DNA of 64,000 nt. Origin: Melanocharis versteri. Its lineage: Eukaryota > Chordata > Aves > Passeriformes > Melanocharitidae. Location: NCBI GenBank assembly GCA_013397845.1, contig VZTG01000395.1, positions 496,001 through 560,000 of the forward strand, read 5' to 3'. Positions 38,545 through 51,300 of the stretch are shown here, in pieces (within the stretch, counting starts at the first letter, position 1; every line of letters starts with the position of its first letter). Position numbers and translations under genes: made by a program. Below the pieces are notes generated by a model. The model ran no database searches. It saw only the letters and a program-made list of their open reading frames with translations, and had not been told where the DNA came from.

Positions 38545-39637
38545 TGTTGAGTTTGCATGGCCAGGTTTTGGTAGCAGGGAGGCTACAGGGGTGGCTTCTG
38601 TGAGAAGCTGCCAGAAGCTTCCCCCATGTCCCACAGAGCCAATGCCAGGCAGCTCCAGGATGGATCTGCTCCTGGCCAAGGCCAAGCCAATCAGGAGTGA
38701 CAGTAACACCTCTATGACAACATATTTAAGACGGGAGAAAAAGTTCTTGCACAGTCGTAATTGCCGCCAGAGAAGAGCAGGGTGAGAATATGTGAGAGGA
38801 ACAACTCTGCAGACACCAAGGTCAGTGTAGGAGGGTCAGGAGGTGCTCCAGGCACTGGAGCTGAAATTCCCCTGCAGCCCGTGGTGCAGCCCATGGTGAA
38901 GCAGCTGCAGCCCTGCAGCTCATGGAGGATCCCGGGGATGCAGAGATCTGCCTGCAGCCCATGCAGGAGACCAAGGCTGGAGCAGGTGGATGCTATGAAA
39001 CCATGGGAAACTCCCACTACAGCAAGCTCCTGGCAGGGACCTGTAGACCCATGGAGAGTGGAACCCATGCTGGAGCTGGTTTCCTGGTAGGAATTGTGGC
39101 CCTGTGGGGGACCCATGCTAGAGCAGGCTCGCCTGAAGGACTGCACCCCGTGAAAGAGTGGCCCAGATTGCAGCAGTCCATGAAGAACTGTTGCTGTGGG
39201 ATGGACTCATATTGGAGAAGTTCATGGAGGCTGTCTCTCATGGGAGGGAGGAAGGAGAAGGAGGAGCAGAGGAAGGACTCTTCACCCTGAGCAACAACAA
39301 CACTTGATGAACTGACCATAGCCTCCATTCCCATCTCCCTGCACTGCTGTCAGGGAGGAGGTAGAGCTGGGAAGGAGGGAGGGGTAGGGAGAAGGTGGTT
39401 TTAAGATTTATTTTACTTCTCGTTATCCTGCTCTGATTTTATTGGTAATAAAGTCAATTAATATCCCCAAGCTGAGCCTGTTTTCCCCATGATGGTATTT
39501 GGTGAGTGATCTCTCCTGGTCTTTAGCTCAGGTCATGAACTTTCTTTTATATTTTCTCTCCCCTGTCCACTTGTGGCAGGCAGTGATAGAATGGCTTTTA
39601 TGGGTTCCTGGTAACCAGACAGAGTCAACCCACTACA
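38545..39637 (+). mobile_element. Solo LTR of an ERVL-like endogenous retrovirus
   Basis: This about 1.09-kb element starts TGTTGAGTTTGCATGG and ends CAACCCACTACA, giving the TG...CA termini of an LTR. It matches my memory of a passerine class III (ERVL-like) LTR: the opening ggttttggtagcagg, the ggcttctgtgagaagctg block, the closing gagtcaaccca. Visible signals are a TATA-like catatttaag (38721-38730) and an AATAAAG polyadenylation signal (39447-39453). The middle is GC-rich with a recurring gcagccc(a/g)tg motif. That gives open frames of 109-144 codons on both strands (38712-39290), which are not genes. There is no primer-binding site after the right end and no polypurine tract before the left end. 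No clean target duplication is seen; acctt (38539-38543) and aactt (39638-39642) differ at one base and do not abut the left end exactly. It most likely arose by recombination between the two LTRs of a provirus. Confidence 0.82.
39369..39389 (+). other. G-quadruplex motif inside the LTR
   Basis: Four G runs (GGG, GGG, GGGG, GGG) are separated by loops of 5, 1 and 2 nt, which satisfies the usual G3+N1-7 rule. It lies 58 bp upstream of the AATAAA signal, in the part of the LTR that should be transcribed. Folding is predicted, not shown. Confidence 0.75.
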
Positions 39638-40240
39638 AACTTAAATGAAGTTGCCATAGGCAGATCACTGACCAGCTAAACTGGGTGAATCCAGAAGAAA
39701 AGGGCAGAAGACGGGAGCTCAAAGTGCAGAGAAGCACCCTAAAAACAACAGGATCTTGTCCTCTGAGGAACAGGAGTATCAACCTGACTGTAACACATGA
39801 TGGTGCACTTGGAGACAAGAGTTTCATATACTTAATTTGTGAATGCTCTAATTTTGTCCATACAATGCCCCCTGTGATCCCCAAATGCCTGAAAGATCAG
39901 GAATTTATATCCTGTCTAAATGCAATAGTTGTAAACACTGATGTTGGGCACAATACACCACGAGCTCTCTTCCCTCAGATGTCCTTTAAAAAAGGTAAAA
40001 TGCAAAAAACCCTTCACTTTCTCTTCTGTTGCCTAACTATGAAAATGTGAATCCTACTACCCAAGGTTTAATGCTGAAGCATCCCAGGCACCTAACGTTC
40101 CTCTTCAGCACAGGCCTGGAAGTGCCTTTTTTTTGGCTGACCACTGCATCACGACGCCTTTAGTTTCATGTGCTCTCCTGAGTGAATTCTAGAAATGAGA
40201 CATCTTCTGTCTAATTTTCGTGTTTCACAGGCATGCTCTG
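39638..40240. other. Noncoding DNA between LTR and CR1
   Basis: Nothing recognised. A plus-strand 121-codon frame (39685-40050) starts next to the LTR and has no family resemblance. Confidence 0.5.
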
Positions 40241-40369
40241 AATCACAGACTCACAGAATGGTTTGGGTTAAAAAGGACCTTAAATGTCATCTAGCTCCAG
40301 ACCCCCTGCCATGGGTAGGGATGCCACCCACTAGATTAAGTGCCTAAGACCACACCCAACCTGACCTAG
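40241..40369 (-). mobile_element. CR1 LINE 3' end fragment
   Basis: About 130 bp of CR1 3' untranslated sequence in reverse orientation. It starts with two imperfect tail octamers (aatcacagactcacagaatg), then gtttgggttaaaaaggacct, ccccctgccatgggtaggga, cacccactagattaag and cacccaacctgacc. It is non-coding and truncated at the 5' side, like most CR1 copies. Confidence 0.9.
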
Positions 40370-43300
40370 GTTGATTGAATGCAACCAGTCAGTTGGTAAC
40401 ACACAAAACAAACCCCTTTCTTCAAAGTTCTACTTGCTCAAGACAAGTCCTCACTCCCATGCAGCAATATCACTACACTGGTACAAAGCAGTGCTTGATA
40501 AAGGCGAAACTGAGAAGTATAAGCAATGACAGTTAGCACATGTTAGTGACACCTCATGCAGCCATATCATCACACCAAAAAGTTTAAAAGAGATTTAATA
40601 GTCTGCACTGGTAAGAAAAGAGAACCAATATCATTATTTCGGGACAAATATTGCAGAGACATTATCAAAAAAAGCGGTATCTTCAACAAAAACACATGTG
40701 TTTAATAAAAGCCTTCTCCTGTTCTCCCTGTCCTACTTCCACTGCCAGCAGTGGAAAATCTTAGTCCTTCCTCTATATTTCTCTGAATGGTAGCTAACCA
40801 GAGAATATCCCTGAAACTGAGCATTCAGTTTGACAGTCTTACTTATGAATATGTTTCTCAGATGCGGAAACCCCACAGAGACTTGTATTTCAGTATGAGT
40901 CATATTTCATCACAGTATGTTAATTTAGTTACTCGTTTCCATTGAGGGATTGTCTTATAGAACACGTCAATGGAAGCCTTATTGTTTCCAAAAGAATATT
41001 ATGTCATCTTAATGCAGTTTAGATCCAGTGCCTGCAGCTGCCTTCTGTTTAAGACTTGTTTCATTTAAGTTTATAACATTCTGAGAGACTTAATTCCCAT
41101 TCATAGCTGCTTGGATCTAAGTCTTTAGTTTTATTATTGATGTGATGCAGCATGAGTTATCCCTCTAAAAGCTGTTCTCAGCTGAATGGTTAAGAAAAAT
41201 ATCAATCCGGCCCCAGGGCTCAAAGCTAATCTTTCAGCTCATTACATTTTAAAGATTGCAAACAGTCAGAAGGCCTGGAATTTATGTAACTTGGGTTATA
41301 TACAGTAAAAGCATGTAAAAGTTATATAACTTAATGTTCATATCATATGTTGAAAAATAATAGGTATATCAGACACAGGAACACAGCAAAAATATCTCAG
41401 AGGAGTACTTAAGGTTATCCATTGACTAAACACATACAAAGAGCAATGTATTTTCACATATAATTAATTCTCTCACCATTTAAAATGAAATGCATATTTT
41501 TCCACTATTTAACTTTTATAATAGCATTCTCATGAGTACTTTAATAATACTCTTAAATCTCTGCAAGTTTAAATTGAGTTTATGAACAGGCTAATTAATT
41601 TTACTGTCCTCATTATGGGAACATCAAAGTTCCTATTTACCTGCACTGTTAATAGCTTGTCTGTAGAAGAGTATTACAATTCATACCAAAATTTTATCAT
41701 AGAAATATCTAAGGAAGTACACAGTCAGATTTGTAAGTAAAAAGGGAAAAATTATGCCAATTCAAAAACAAGATCAAGAATCACATTCCCATACCTTTGT
41801 TTTTACCTCTTAGGATACGTTGTAAGGTATGCACCCAGTGAATAAACCGCCCTATCAAAATAATCCACGCTTTCAGTATTTTATTAAGAATAGATATGTC
41901 CTCTTTAAGAAACAAGATGGATTAAAAAATGCCTGTGTGGTCCTCAAGGCTATTAGTATGGAGGCCAAATGAGAAGTTCCTAAACATTCTTTCTGACCTT
42001 AAAATCAGTAAATCCCAGTCTGACAACCTAAATGCTTAAGAAAAGTATGGAATTTTAAAAAGCACCTTTTTTTTTCTTCTTTGTCTTCCTCTTCAGCTGT
42101 GTCATTTTATAAATCATCTCCTGTCAGGCTGTGGTGTGACACTGTGGCCATTTTCCACCAAGCAGTCTACCTGATGCACCAGATGCTGCCAGTTGGTGGA
42201 CTACACAAGGCACTACTTTCGAGAGCCACGAGAGCTGGCACACACCGCAGAGGCAGCACAGCACTGTTGTCTGTCCTGTGCTGGGCATGCACTTGGCCTG
42301 GGATAGCTCATATCCCAGCAAACAGGCTATCACACTCTCCTGGACTGCTTCATGCCACCTAAGTCTCAAGCACAGGGGGGGAAAAGCAGCAGGAGACCGT
42401 GAAATAGAGTACAAAGGACAGTGCATGTGGTGGATGAAGGAAGAATTTTATATTTACTCAAGTAAATATAATTCCTCACTTTTTTGTTTTTTTTCATTTT
42501 TCAGATGACGCTAATCCAGTCATTCCACTGAACTCTGAGTTCTTAACAAGAACTAAATTAAGACTATCAACCCTGTAGGATCTCTACTTCCTCAATGAAA
42601 AATAAAAGGCTTCTACAGAGAGCAATTCAATGCAGCTAAAATTTGAATCAGTTCCCAAGATTCTGCCACTATATTAAGATCTATTACCACAGAGGCCCTT
42701 CTTCTGGAATAGGAAGTTTTCTGCTTCAGTGAGACCACTCCCAATAATACTCAGTGAAGGATTTAGTAGCGGATGTTATGGCTATCAAGACTTCCAGACT
42801 TTTTCTGGCTGTTTGTCATTACATTCACCTATTCACAAGCAGAAAGCACAGAATTCAAAAAGGTTTCATTTAATATATGGTTCTCATGGAATCCTTTACT
42901 CCCTGGACAGCCACAGACAAAATGCATCTTCATTTTTAAAAGTTTATCAACAGATCTGCCCACTGAAGTCAGTCTCATGGAAAAGAGATCTCCACCTCCT
43001 AGTTACATTAGAATCAGTTTCAGAGGGATTAGAAGCAGTTCTTTAATCATTAGCTCTTTTTGGATACCTGGGGAGGAGAAGAGTTTTGGACTTACAACCT
43101 GATTCTATTCCCATTGAAGCTAATGAGAGATTTGCCATTAATTTCCAGAGGAAGAGGATGAGGCCCCAATCTTTTGAGAAAATGATGCAGTAGTGCTTAA
43201 TGGATCACGCAGACCTCCTCAGTTAAAAATACCTTTGTGGTTCCAAGTTTCCATCTACCTTTCCTGGATAAACATGGACATTTAGTTCTCTCTTTCAAAT

Positions 43301-44900
43301 TGTTTCCAACTAACATTTGCAACACAGTCATATTCCTTTTTTGTCTTCTGTTAAAAAAAGAAATACTTAGCATGTTCCATGATATTAGGAAATGCCAAGG
43401 AATCATTCCAGCAAGTAAAATTTCATACATCTATCTGGCTAGGAAGAATAAATAATGACCTTTTCCACATGCCAGCAAATATAAAACGTTCATATTTCCA
43501 CAGGCACAAGCTTAATGGCCATCTGAGATGTCTGATTCATTTATGATTTAAGCACTGTTTATAGGAGTTGACCAAAGAATTTACTTGATATCACTGAGGA
43601 ATGCAAAACACATGAGTAAATTATACAGTGCAGACATCCACATGCAACTCACCAAGAGTGAAATAAAGCACATTTACACTAAAAAAGTAAACCTTTGTAT
43701 GCACACCCTCTTCTGTGCAGTCGTGCAGTCCATCACTTCACACCAATTCTGCAGTTTTTCAGTCAGCATATTACATATATATAATATCACATTTGAAGTC
43801 TGAATCTAACTTATGTCTCCTGTTGATATTACTCCCTTTGCACTGCTCTCTGTCTCTTTGTGTGTTGTGCCTATCTTTACCAGACAACTGCTGCTAAGCA
43901 CAGACCTCATCTCATGCCAGACCTGCTGTTTTCATGAGGACACTAGTCCCTTTCCCAAAATACGCTCCTAGAACCACTGGAGATTAGTTGCTTGTCTGTC
44001 AGGTGCTGCTGCAGAAGGGTGTGGAGCTGCTATGTGCTGTATTTGTCGAACTTCAGCAGACGGCACTAAATACTCCATCTGTGCATGGGAAACAATGGAT
44101 GGAAATTCATGTTTCTATGCTAAACTGGACATTTAAGCTCCTCCATAGGGCCTCACTCCAGTCAGAACAGATATCTCCAATGACAGCTTAATTCCATCTG
44201 CTGTAAACAGTTATCAATAGATGCAATGAATTAACCTCTGGAGGTGCCCATCTCACTCCAATGCCTCCAGTTACATTTCAACTAATAAAGGCATTAAAGC
44301 CAGTGTATGTGTTCATCCTCTGGCATGCAATTGTCCACACTGTCTAACTTTTAGCATGATCCCTGGTGTAGTTTTGACCTGAGTCAGAGTCAGCCAGCAC
44401 TCTCCAAAATAAAGTCTGGGTGTATTTCAGGAGCTAGTCAGGGACACTTCCCAATACTGACCAAAAAAAAAGCGCCTGTCTCAATTTATGTACTGGAATA
44501 GATATAGCTTACATAACCAGCTTAGATGATGTACTTATAATTGCAGCATAGCTCTAACTAGGTGAGATGAATCCCATCCAGTGTGACTGAAGTATTCATA
44601 GCTGGCCAGTGACTGCAGATATTCTATAAAGGACAAGAGCTTTGCTCCTGCATTTCCAGATAGAGTCAAGGGTAACTACTTCAAAATCTTGTCTGACACT
44701 AAAATGACTATTTATAATGTTTTCAGTCTCAGAATTGGCCCCATTGCACCAACTGCTATACAAACAAGGCCTAATAGAAAACATCTTAAATACTCTGAAT
44801 GGAACAAAGAAGATGAAAAAGTCAGAGGAATAATGGGATGTAAACTGATATGGTTTGATCAGCAGCAGTATGGTTATTTCAGTTAAGCAGTGTACGTGTT
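40370..44900. other. Noncoding unique DNA with two acceptor-like tracts
   Basis: No gene is supported. The stretch at about 41100-41720 is AT-rich with TAATTA motifs and could be a regulatory element. Two long pyrimidine tracts ending in CAG (42067-42096 and 42481-42504) are the strongest splice-acceptor look-alikes in the window. The first is followed by an open frame to 42362 on the plus strand, but an overlapping 100-codon frame lies on the minus strand (42124-42426), and no protein family is recognisable. Confidence 0.45.
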
Positions 44901-45379
44901 ATAGAATGGTGTGTGTTCGAAGGGACCTTTAAGATCATCTAGTCAATCTCCTGATCTAGGGGTGGGCAGGGACATCTTCCACTAGAACAAGTTGCTCAAA
45001 CCCCCACCCAACTTGCCCTCGAACACTTCCAGGGATGGGGCATCCACATTTTCTCTGGGCAACCTGTTCCAGTGTCTCACCACCTTCATAGTAAAAATTT
45101 CTTCCTTATATCCAATCTAAATTTTCTCTCTTTCAATTTAAAACCATTCCTTTTTGTCCTGGCCTCAATATAAAGTCTCTCTTCATCTTTCTTTTAAGCT
45201 CTCTTTAATATTAAAAGGTCACAATAATGTCTCCACAGAGCCTTCTCTTCTCCAGACTGAACAATCCCATCTCTCTCAGCCTTTCCTCATAGGAGAGGTA
45301 CTCCAACCCTCTGACCACTTTCCTTGCCCTCCTCTGTATCCATTCTAAGGGGTTCATGTCTTTCTTGTACTGGGATCAC
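44901..45379 (-). mobile_element. CR1 LINE 3' end, about 480 bp, old copy
   Basis: The longest minus-strand CR1 piece in the window. From left to right it shows a remnant of the tail (atagaatgg), agggacctttaagatcatct, gggcagggacatcttccact, agaacaagttgctcaaaccc, cttccagggatggggcatcc, ctctgggcaacctgttccag and the region reversing the pol C-terminal tail, fading at about 45379 after attctaaggggttcatg. Many point differences from the consensus as I recall it, and loss of the open frame, mark it as an old inactive copy. The open frames called across it (45154-45348) are noise. Confidence 0.9.
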
Positions 45380-48300
45380 ATTTTGAAATCTTTGTCTATT
45401 CATTCTTTCATGATGTCCAGCACTAATATGCAATTTCACCCTGAAACAGATATGCCACAATACATACCAGTCATAATACCATGATGCATAAACAGGCATG
45501 CTGTGATTAAGACATTTTCTTGAGGACTTCAGACAGTCACTGGAATTTAGGCAGGAAGAACGAAGGCTGCTGTGACTAAAGAAAAACTTTCATTCTTACA
45601 GAAAAAATTCATTCTTACATTAAAGATTGTCATGCAGTATGACAGACAGCATATAAAAGCAATGTAAGCAATGCATTTTCCTTTACAGTCTCTCACACTA
45701 GCCTAAAACATGATTTCCTCCATGGTGACTTCTCAAAGGCATTAGGCAATCTGGATGTAATTCATTTGACTTGTATTTTGCAGGGTCGTATTCCCCCCTG
45801 TTACTGCTTTGCCATAAAGGGACTGCATAAAGAGCATCCCAGAACACAGGCAGACTTCAGAAGGAAATTTTTTCAAAGCAGTAAGCTGGCTGCTTAATAT
45901 GGCCTGTTATGTGGAACGTAGTCAAAAGGTACAAATATTCTGAGCGTCTAGCCTCAGTTAAGTGGAGAGTGGGACTTGTTTCATGGTCAAATACTTAGAC
46001 TCCCTGGAACAATTTGTTTGATTCCTGGAAGAGCTGACTTGGATGCTGAGATTTCCAAGGTTCCACTGGATGCTGTGGAACTCACTGTGGGAGCGGCTGC
46101 AGCCTGCTAGCCAAAGAAATTGAAACCTGAAGTCCTCTTACTTGTGGTAAACTTTACACACGGTGGCAGGTTTCACATGACTCCAATGAGTCATGACCTA
46201 TGGCCAAAGTAGTACTTGTAGTCAGTGGTACAAAATATGTCACTGTGGTTATTCGGCTGCTTCTGCCACTCGGGCTGTAGCTGTAGGTAAAAGCTCTTGG
46301 TGATTAGTTGAAAAATATGCCTTAAGATGGCCTGGGATAAAAAAAAAATGTGATGCAACCCTCAAAAGCATCAGTACAAAGTGTCCCGTAAACTTCACAT
46401 GGGTTTTAGCTCAGGCCCTGCAGGAACATACTTTACTAAGTGGACAGGAAAAGTCAGCAGTCAGGAGGTGATTATCATCTTTACATAAGCCTCAAGTCTG
46501 ACAGCAGGGAGTAGGAATTCCAGCTGGGAATGTTCAAGCCACTGTCTGTGTTGAAGTTATGTCATCAATAATGTAACTCTTGGCTGGAGTAATTTCAAAT
46601 AATAAAAGTTTCTGTAGTTTGTAAAACTGGGTTTTGGATATATAGAAGGCAGTCCAATGTCTCGGCATTGCTCTCTAAACATCATCTTTCACTCTAAAAC
46701 AGTGTTAAGGGCCAAATTCTCTGTGTGGCTTCAACCCAGACTCTAACATTGCAGTTATAAGTTCAGCACAGGGTGAGTAGCTGTCTAAATACACTGGCCT
46801 TGGGTAGTATACAGTTTAATTCACACACAACTCTGCAAGGAATGGCAATGGACCAGCACAGAGTGAATGATCATAAATAAGCCAGAACATTTCATTTGTT
46901 TCTTTTTTATAAATGTCAGGAGGGTTATTGGGGGATTTTATTAGAAAGGCAGCTGGAAGAAGAAATGCATCAGGTGAAATTAAAAAGAGCAGAATGAGGC
47001 TTCATAATGCCTCATAATTCATAGTAAAGTTTAAACTGAGCAGAGAAGCAACATGTGATAACTCTCAGAATCACTTGCAGGAAAAATCAAGAGCCAAAGA
47101 AAGCGTAAAAGTGTGGTCTTCCTGCCCTGCAGGAGCAGCAGCATCCTGAAACTCTCACTTCCTTCTGGTTTTTATGCTCGGCTACCAGTGCAGCTGCAGT
47201 GTATATACAATTTTCTGAAGCTCTAAACTTCTGAAGTTACAAGCAACTGTGACTCATAATCTATTGAACAGTGACTTTGGAGAGGTGAGACTCATTGTAT
47301 TAATCAGGTGGGATATAGTCCTCCTAATTCCAGTTATAGCTGTAAAGGTAACAGTGCTAGGGCATGGGCATGAACGAGGGAATCCAGAAATCCATCCTTG
47401 TTGTTTGCTGGCATGACTCTGACATATTTTCAGCCTCGCTTAAGGCACTGGCATGCACCTGAAACCCTTCCAGTAGCTGAGTTGTTATTTCAGCAGGAAG
47501 AGGAAAGGAGTGAGAGTCTTTAATGGCATGGGCGTGGCTACCTTGTGCTATGTGGCCTTGGACCTGGAGAACAGGGTTTTTCTCAGCTCAGTTTATAGTC
47601 TTGGGTCTTGTCTTGTCTTGGATGCTTAGAGGAGAACAGATGTTCTAACTCTCTCTAGAAGCATTCAAAGTATCCACATCTGTAGATGTGGGAATTTGCA
47701 GGATTATGCTTGGAATTCAGCATTTGACTGAGCACCTATTTGGATAAGTCCACCCCTTGGTTTGCTTGAGATGAGGAGCACCAGAGGATGCCTGCAATTC
47801 CTTCCACCTCTCTACAAGGACACAGTGTTTCCAGCAGAAACCTATGCATGGTGATCTGATAACATCAATGTGCTCTTAATAGCAGTGATATTATTTAATG
47901 ACTTATTAAGTATTCCCAGCATAGAAGAATATGTTCAACAAAATAAGTCTCTTCTTTGAATTAATTATTACAATAAAGCTGAAGATTTTCTTAACTCAGC
48001 GCAAATTACTTGAACAAACTGTATCATGCAGACTAACATTTTAATTGATTGAGTAATTCAAAGCAGAGAAAAACAGCAGTGCTCACATTTAGGGAGCCGT
48101 GGTGCTACTGTTTCTGAAACCTTCAGAGTCAAACTCACTTCCAACATATTCTGTACTCTGCTTTTGACTTTTCAAAAAATTCATCATAAGATTGAAGAAT
48201 TTCTGGTTTTAATATAGGAGGCACAAATGCAGACAACTGTCCTTTTAAAAAAAAAAAATCTCTGTGTTCTACCACCCACCAAAAACTTGTCTTGGCAAAA

Positions 48301-51300
48301 AACACACCTCTGAGCTTGCTCAGCTTTAACCTCACTTGTAGCCATGACCATCACTTTCAATGGGTTTGCAGCTCCCATTTATTAGCAGCAGCAACTGAAA
48401 TCATCTGGCTTAGACACCTTTCCTAGCAACAGCAGCCCTCTTGGTCAAACCAATAGATGGTGAAGCATTCCTTCCCATATAGCACCCACCTATACAGGAG
48501 GATTTCAATGATTTTACTGGAATCTGAGGAATGGTGTTGATCCTTATTTGTAAGGCAGTAAATAAGATATTTCAAATCTTACAGGAAAATATTTCCACAG
48601 AGCCATTCTGTGATCCAGTTCTTCTAGTGATATGCTTGAATTCATGCATGGGAATCACTCACATCATGTGGAACACAACACTAAAGCCAAGGAAAGGTCT
48701 TATGCCATTTCTTTGGTATAAAGCAGCCATGGGAGCTTGAAAGAGACAGAGACAGTGTTGAAGATCTCTGTTAGCATCTTGATGCTTCATAAGTCATTGT
48801 CCCACTCCTTAACTGCTGTCCCTACACCTGCTGGAAAACAGCAGTGTTTATCATTCCAAGATATGACAGTGGCAGCAGTGGCAGGGAGGTATGCAGTATC
48901 CAGCATGCCTACAGCTCTCTGAAAAAAGAAAGCAGAATAGGAAATCTTCTGAGGCTGTTTAGTTAATACAGTTTAGGCACTGATGCAAAACAAATGAGTG
49001 CAAAACAAATCAAAGAGACAGGAAATGAAGTCTATGCGACAGATATTTGTCATCCTACTTAATACAGTGCTAGATGCTTCAGTGATAAAGAGAAATTTAT
49101 TTTAACTCATATATCCAAAGAAGTCTTGTGCGTTTATGCTGTTTGGGGAATACTGAACTGCCAGCCTTGCCTAGACTCCCAGGCTGAAGTTGAGACTGCT
49201 TTGGGATAGCAAGCGGTAGGCACATAGTAATTCAAGCTGCTCTTTCTTGAGCCCACAGAAAAAGCTGGTGATTCACTCCTGTATCATCATTAGATCCTGA
49301 GACCACAATCAGGAGTGGACACTTCCTGTATTCAGACAAAAAATGGAAGGTAGTTCTGAGCAGGACAGTAACCAGAAATCTCTAACCTATTCTACATTTG
49401 GGTTAGATTAAAAGAGAATGTGCTGAGATGTCTTTTCATAACCTCCTTAGGAAAAATAACCCCTCACATACTAAAAGCTATTCATTGTCTGTAGATTGGC
49501 TAAAAGTTATGTCAATTACAGTAATACTTTTGATGTTTGAGCAGTTGTAACCAGGTTCCAAAGTTAACACGCTGCTGTAAAAAACAGAGAAATTCTCACC
49601 TTTCTAGGTCTTCTTATTTGAATCTAAATACAGAGAAGTTAAAGGTTAAAGCTATGAAATAATAGTCTGAGCCATGAAAAATGTCTTTACAGGTCATTTT
49701 AGGAGAAAGCTCCAAAGCTCCAGCTCTGCCTTGCAGTCCTCTGCTTTGAGGCACAAGCCCTCCAATGGTCCAACTGCACAGGCTGTATCACAGGGGAGAG
49801 CAAGAAGAAACCTTGTCAGCTATATTGATTATTAATTTATTATCATATTTTATTGTAGCCTTCCTGTTCTGTGACAGATAAGCTGTGTCAAGCAATTTAT
49901 AGGTCATTTGAACTTCCAGGCTAAAGTGACAGTGGCCATTAAATAGCGAGCTGTTATAAAAGAAGCTGAGGCCCCATAAAAGAAGTAAAATGGGATGAAA
50001 GGTGTCTCCAGAGATCTTCATCTCATCTCCCACAGACCTACACTAGTGCACTGATTTCTGATTAATAGCTCATTAGTGGGTGGTGTAAATTTCTGGGAGG
50101 AAAGGCAAATGTGTATTAAAATGGCATGGCTTGCCAAAAACAGCAGACATAATCTTCTTCTAATGATGGTAAACAAACATTTGGTGACAAATCAGTATGG
50201 TCATTAAACTTTGACCTTAACTACCTTTACACTGACAATACACTGTTATGTGAGGTGAAATCTGAGAGATCTTCAGTTTTCTGTTAAAAATTATCAGTCT
50301 TCCAAGAAATATTCTGTTCCAGGTTAAATAAATCACCTTTTTTTCCTTTGCACATGCAAGTCTTGGGGAAAAATATTAAAGTTGCCTTTCATGTTGCAGG
50401 TGCCTTTCATGTCACTCTACATATTTAAGTTAACACTGTTTAAGGATATTCAACATATTACATTCCATCAGCTGTGTGGGTGCAAGGAAGATATTGGCAG
50501 AATGATGTTTTAGAGAAAAAAATGTGGCATTTTATTTCATTTTTTCAAGGGAGGGATATAAGGGGTTTGGTAGAGTTGGGTGATTTTTGTTTGGGTTTTT
50601 TTTATGTTAAAATAAAAAGCTGGATATTTGTAGCATTTCTCTATTTTGTGCATATTTAAACAAAAAAAAAACCACCACCATCAAGATGTAACAGCTTTTA
50701 TTCAACTAAAATTCATTAGTAGTTTCAGCTCTCGATGAACCTGCATCTTTGAAAAATCAATCACTTTTCCATAAATCTTTCTTCTTGTAATCAAATCTAT
50801 CAGATCAAAAATACAGTGTTCAGCTCTCTTGTGCATTCACTTCTTGAAGACAGTGGATGTGCAATTAAGTTTATAGAATTATAGCCTGAGAAAGGGAGGG
50901 AAGAAATCTAATTCTACTTTATATGATCCACTGGTAAATTTAGCAGAATTCCCAAAGAAGTTTTAGTAAAACCATACATACTCAAGGAGAAGTATATGGG
51001 AGATGTGGAGAATGATTGTATGCACTGGCCAACTCCTGAGGCCATGTTTTAGACCTCTTTGCAACCAACCATTTCCACAAACAGTGGAAGTGTCCATGAG
51101 GATCATTGTGCTCACCCGAACAGAGGTCTTTGGATTCCCAGGACCTCCCAGGGACACAGGAGTCCTCTCTGACCCATTTCATCCCCTCTCTCACTCATCA
51201 GACACCCCTGATAACATCTTTCTGTTGTTCATACAAATGCAAAACCAGTCACATTTTCTGCTTTCAATAAACATTTTCATTATGAGTGTTTATAAGTATT

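Noticed and set aside
38712..39290. Overlapping open frames of 105-144 codons on both strands
   Set aside because: They lie wholly inside the solo LTR and are a by-product of its GC-rich, motif-repeating middle.
34791..39637. One complete provirus with 5' and 3' LTRs
   Set aside because: The two LTRs differ greatly in decay. The DNA between has no gag, pol or env remnants, no primer-binding site and no polypurine tract.
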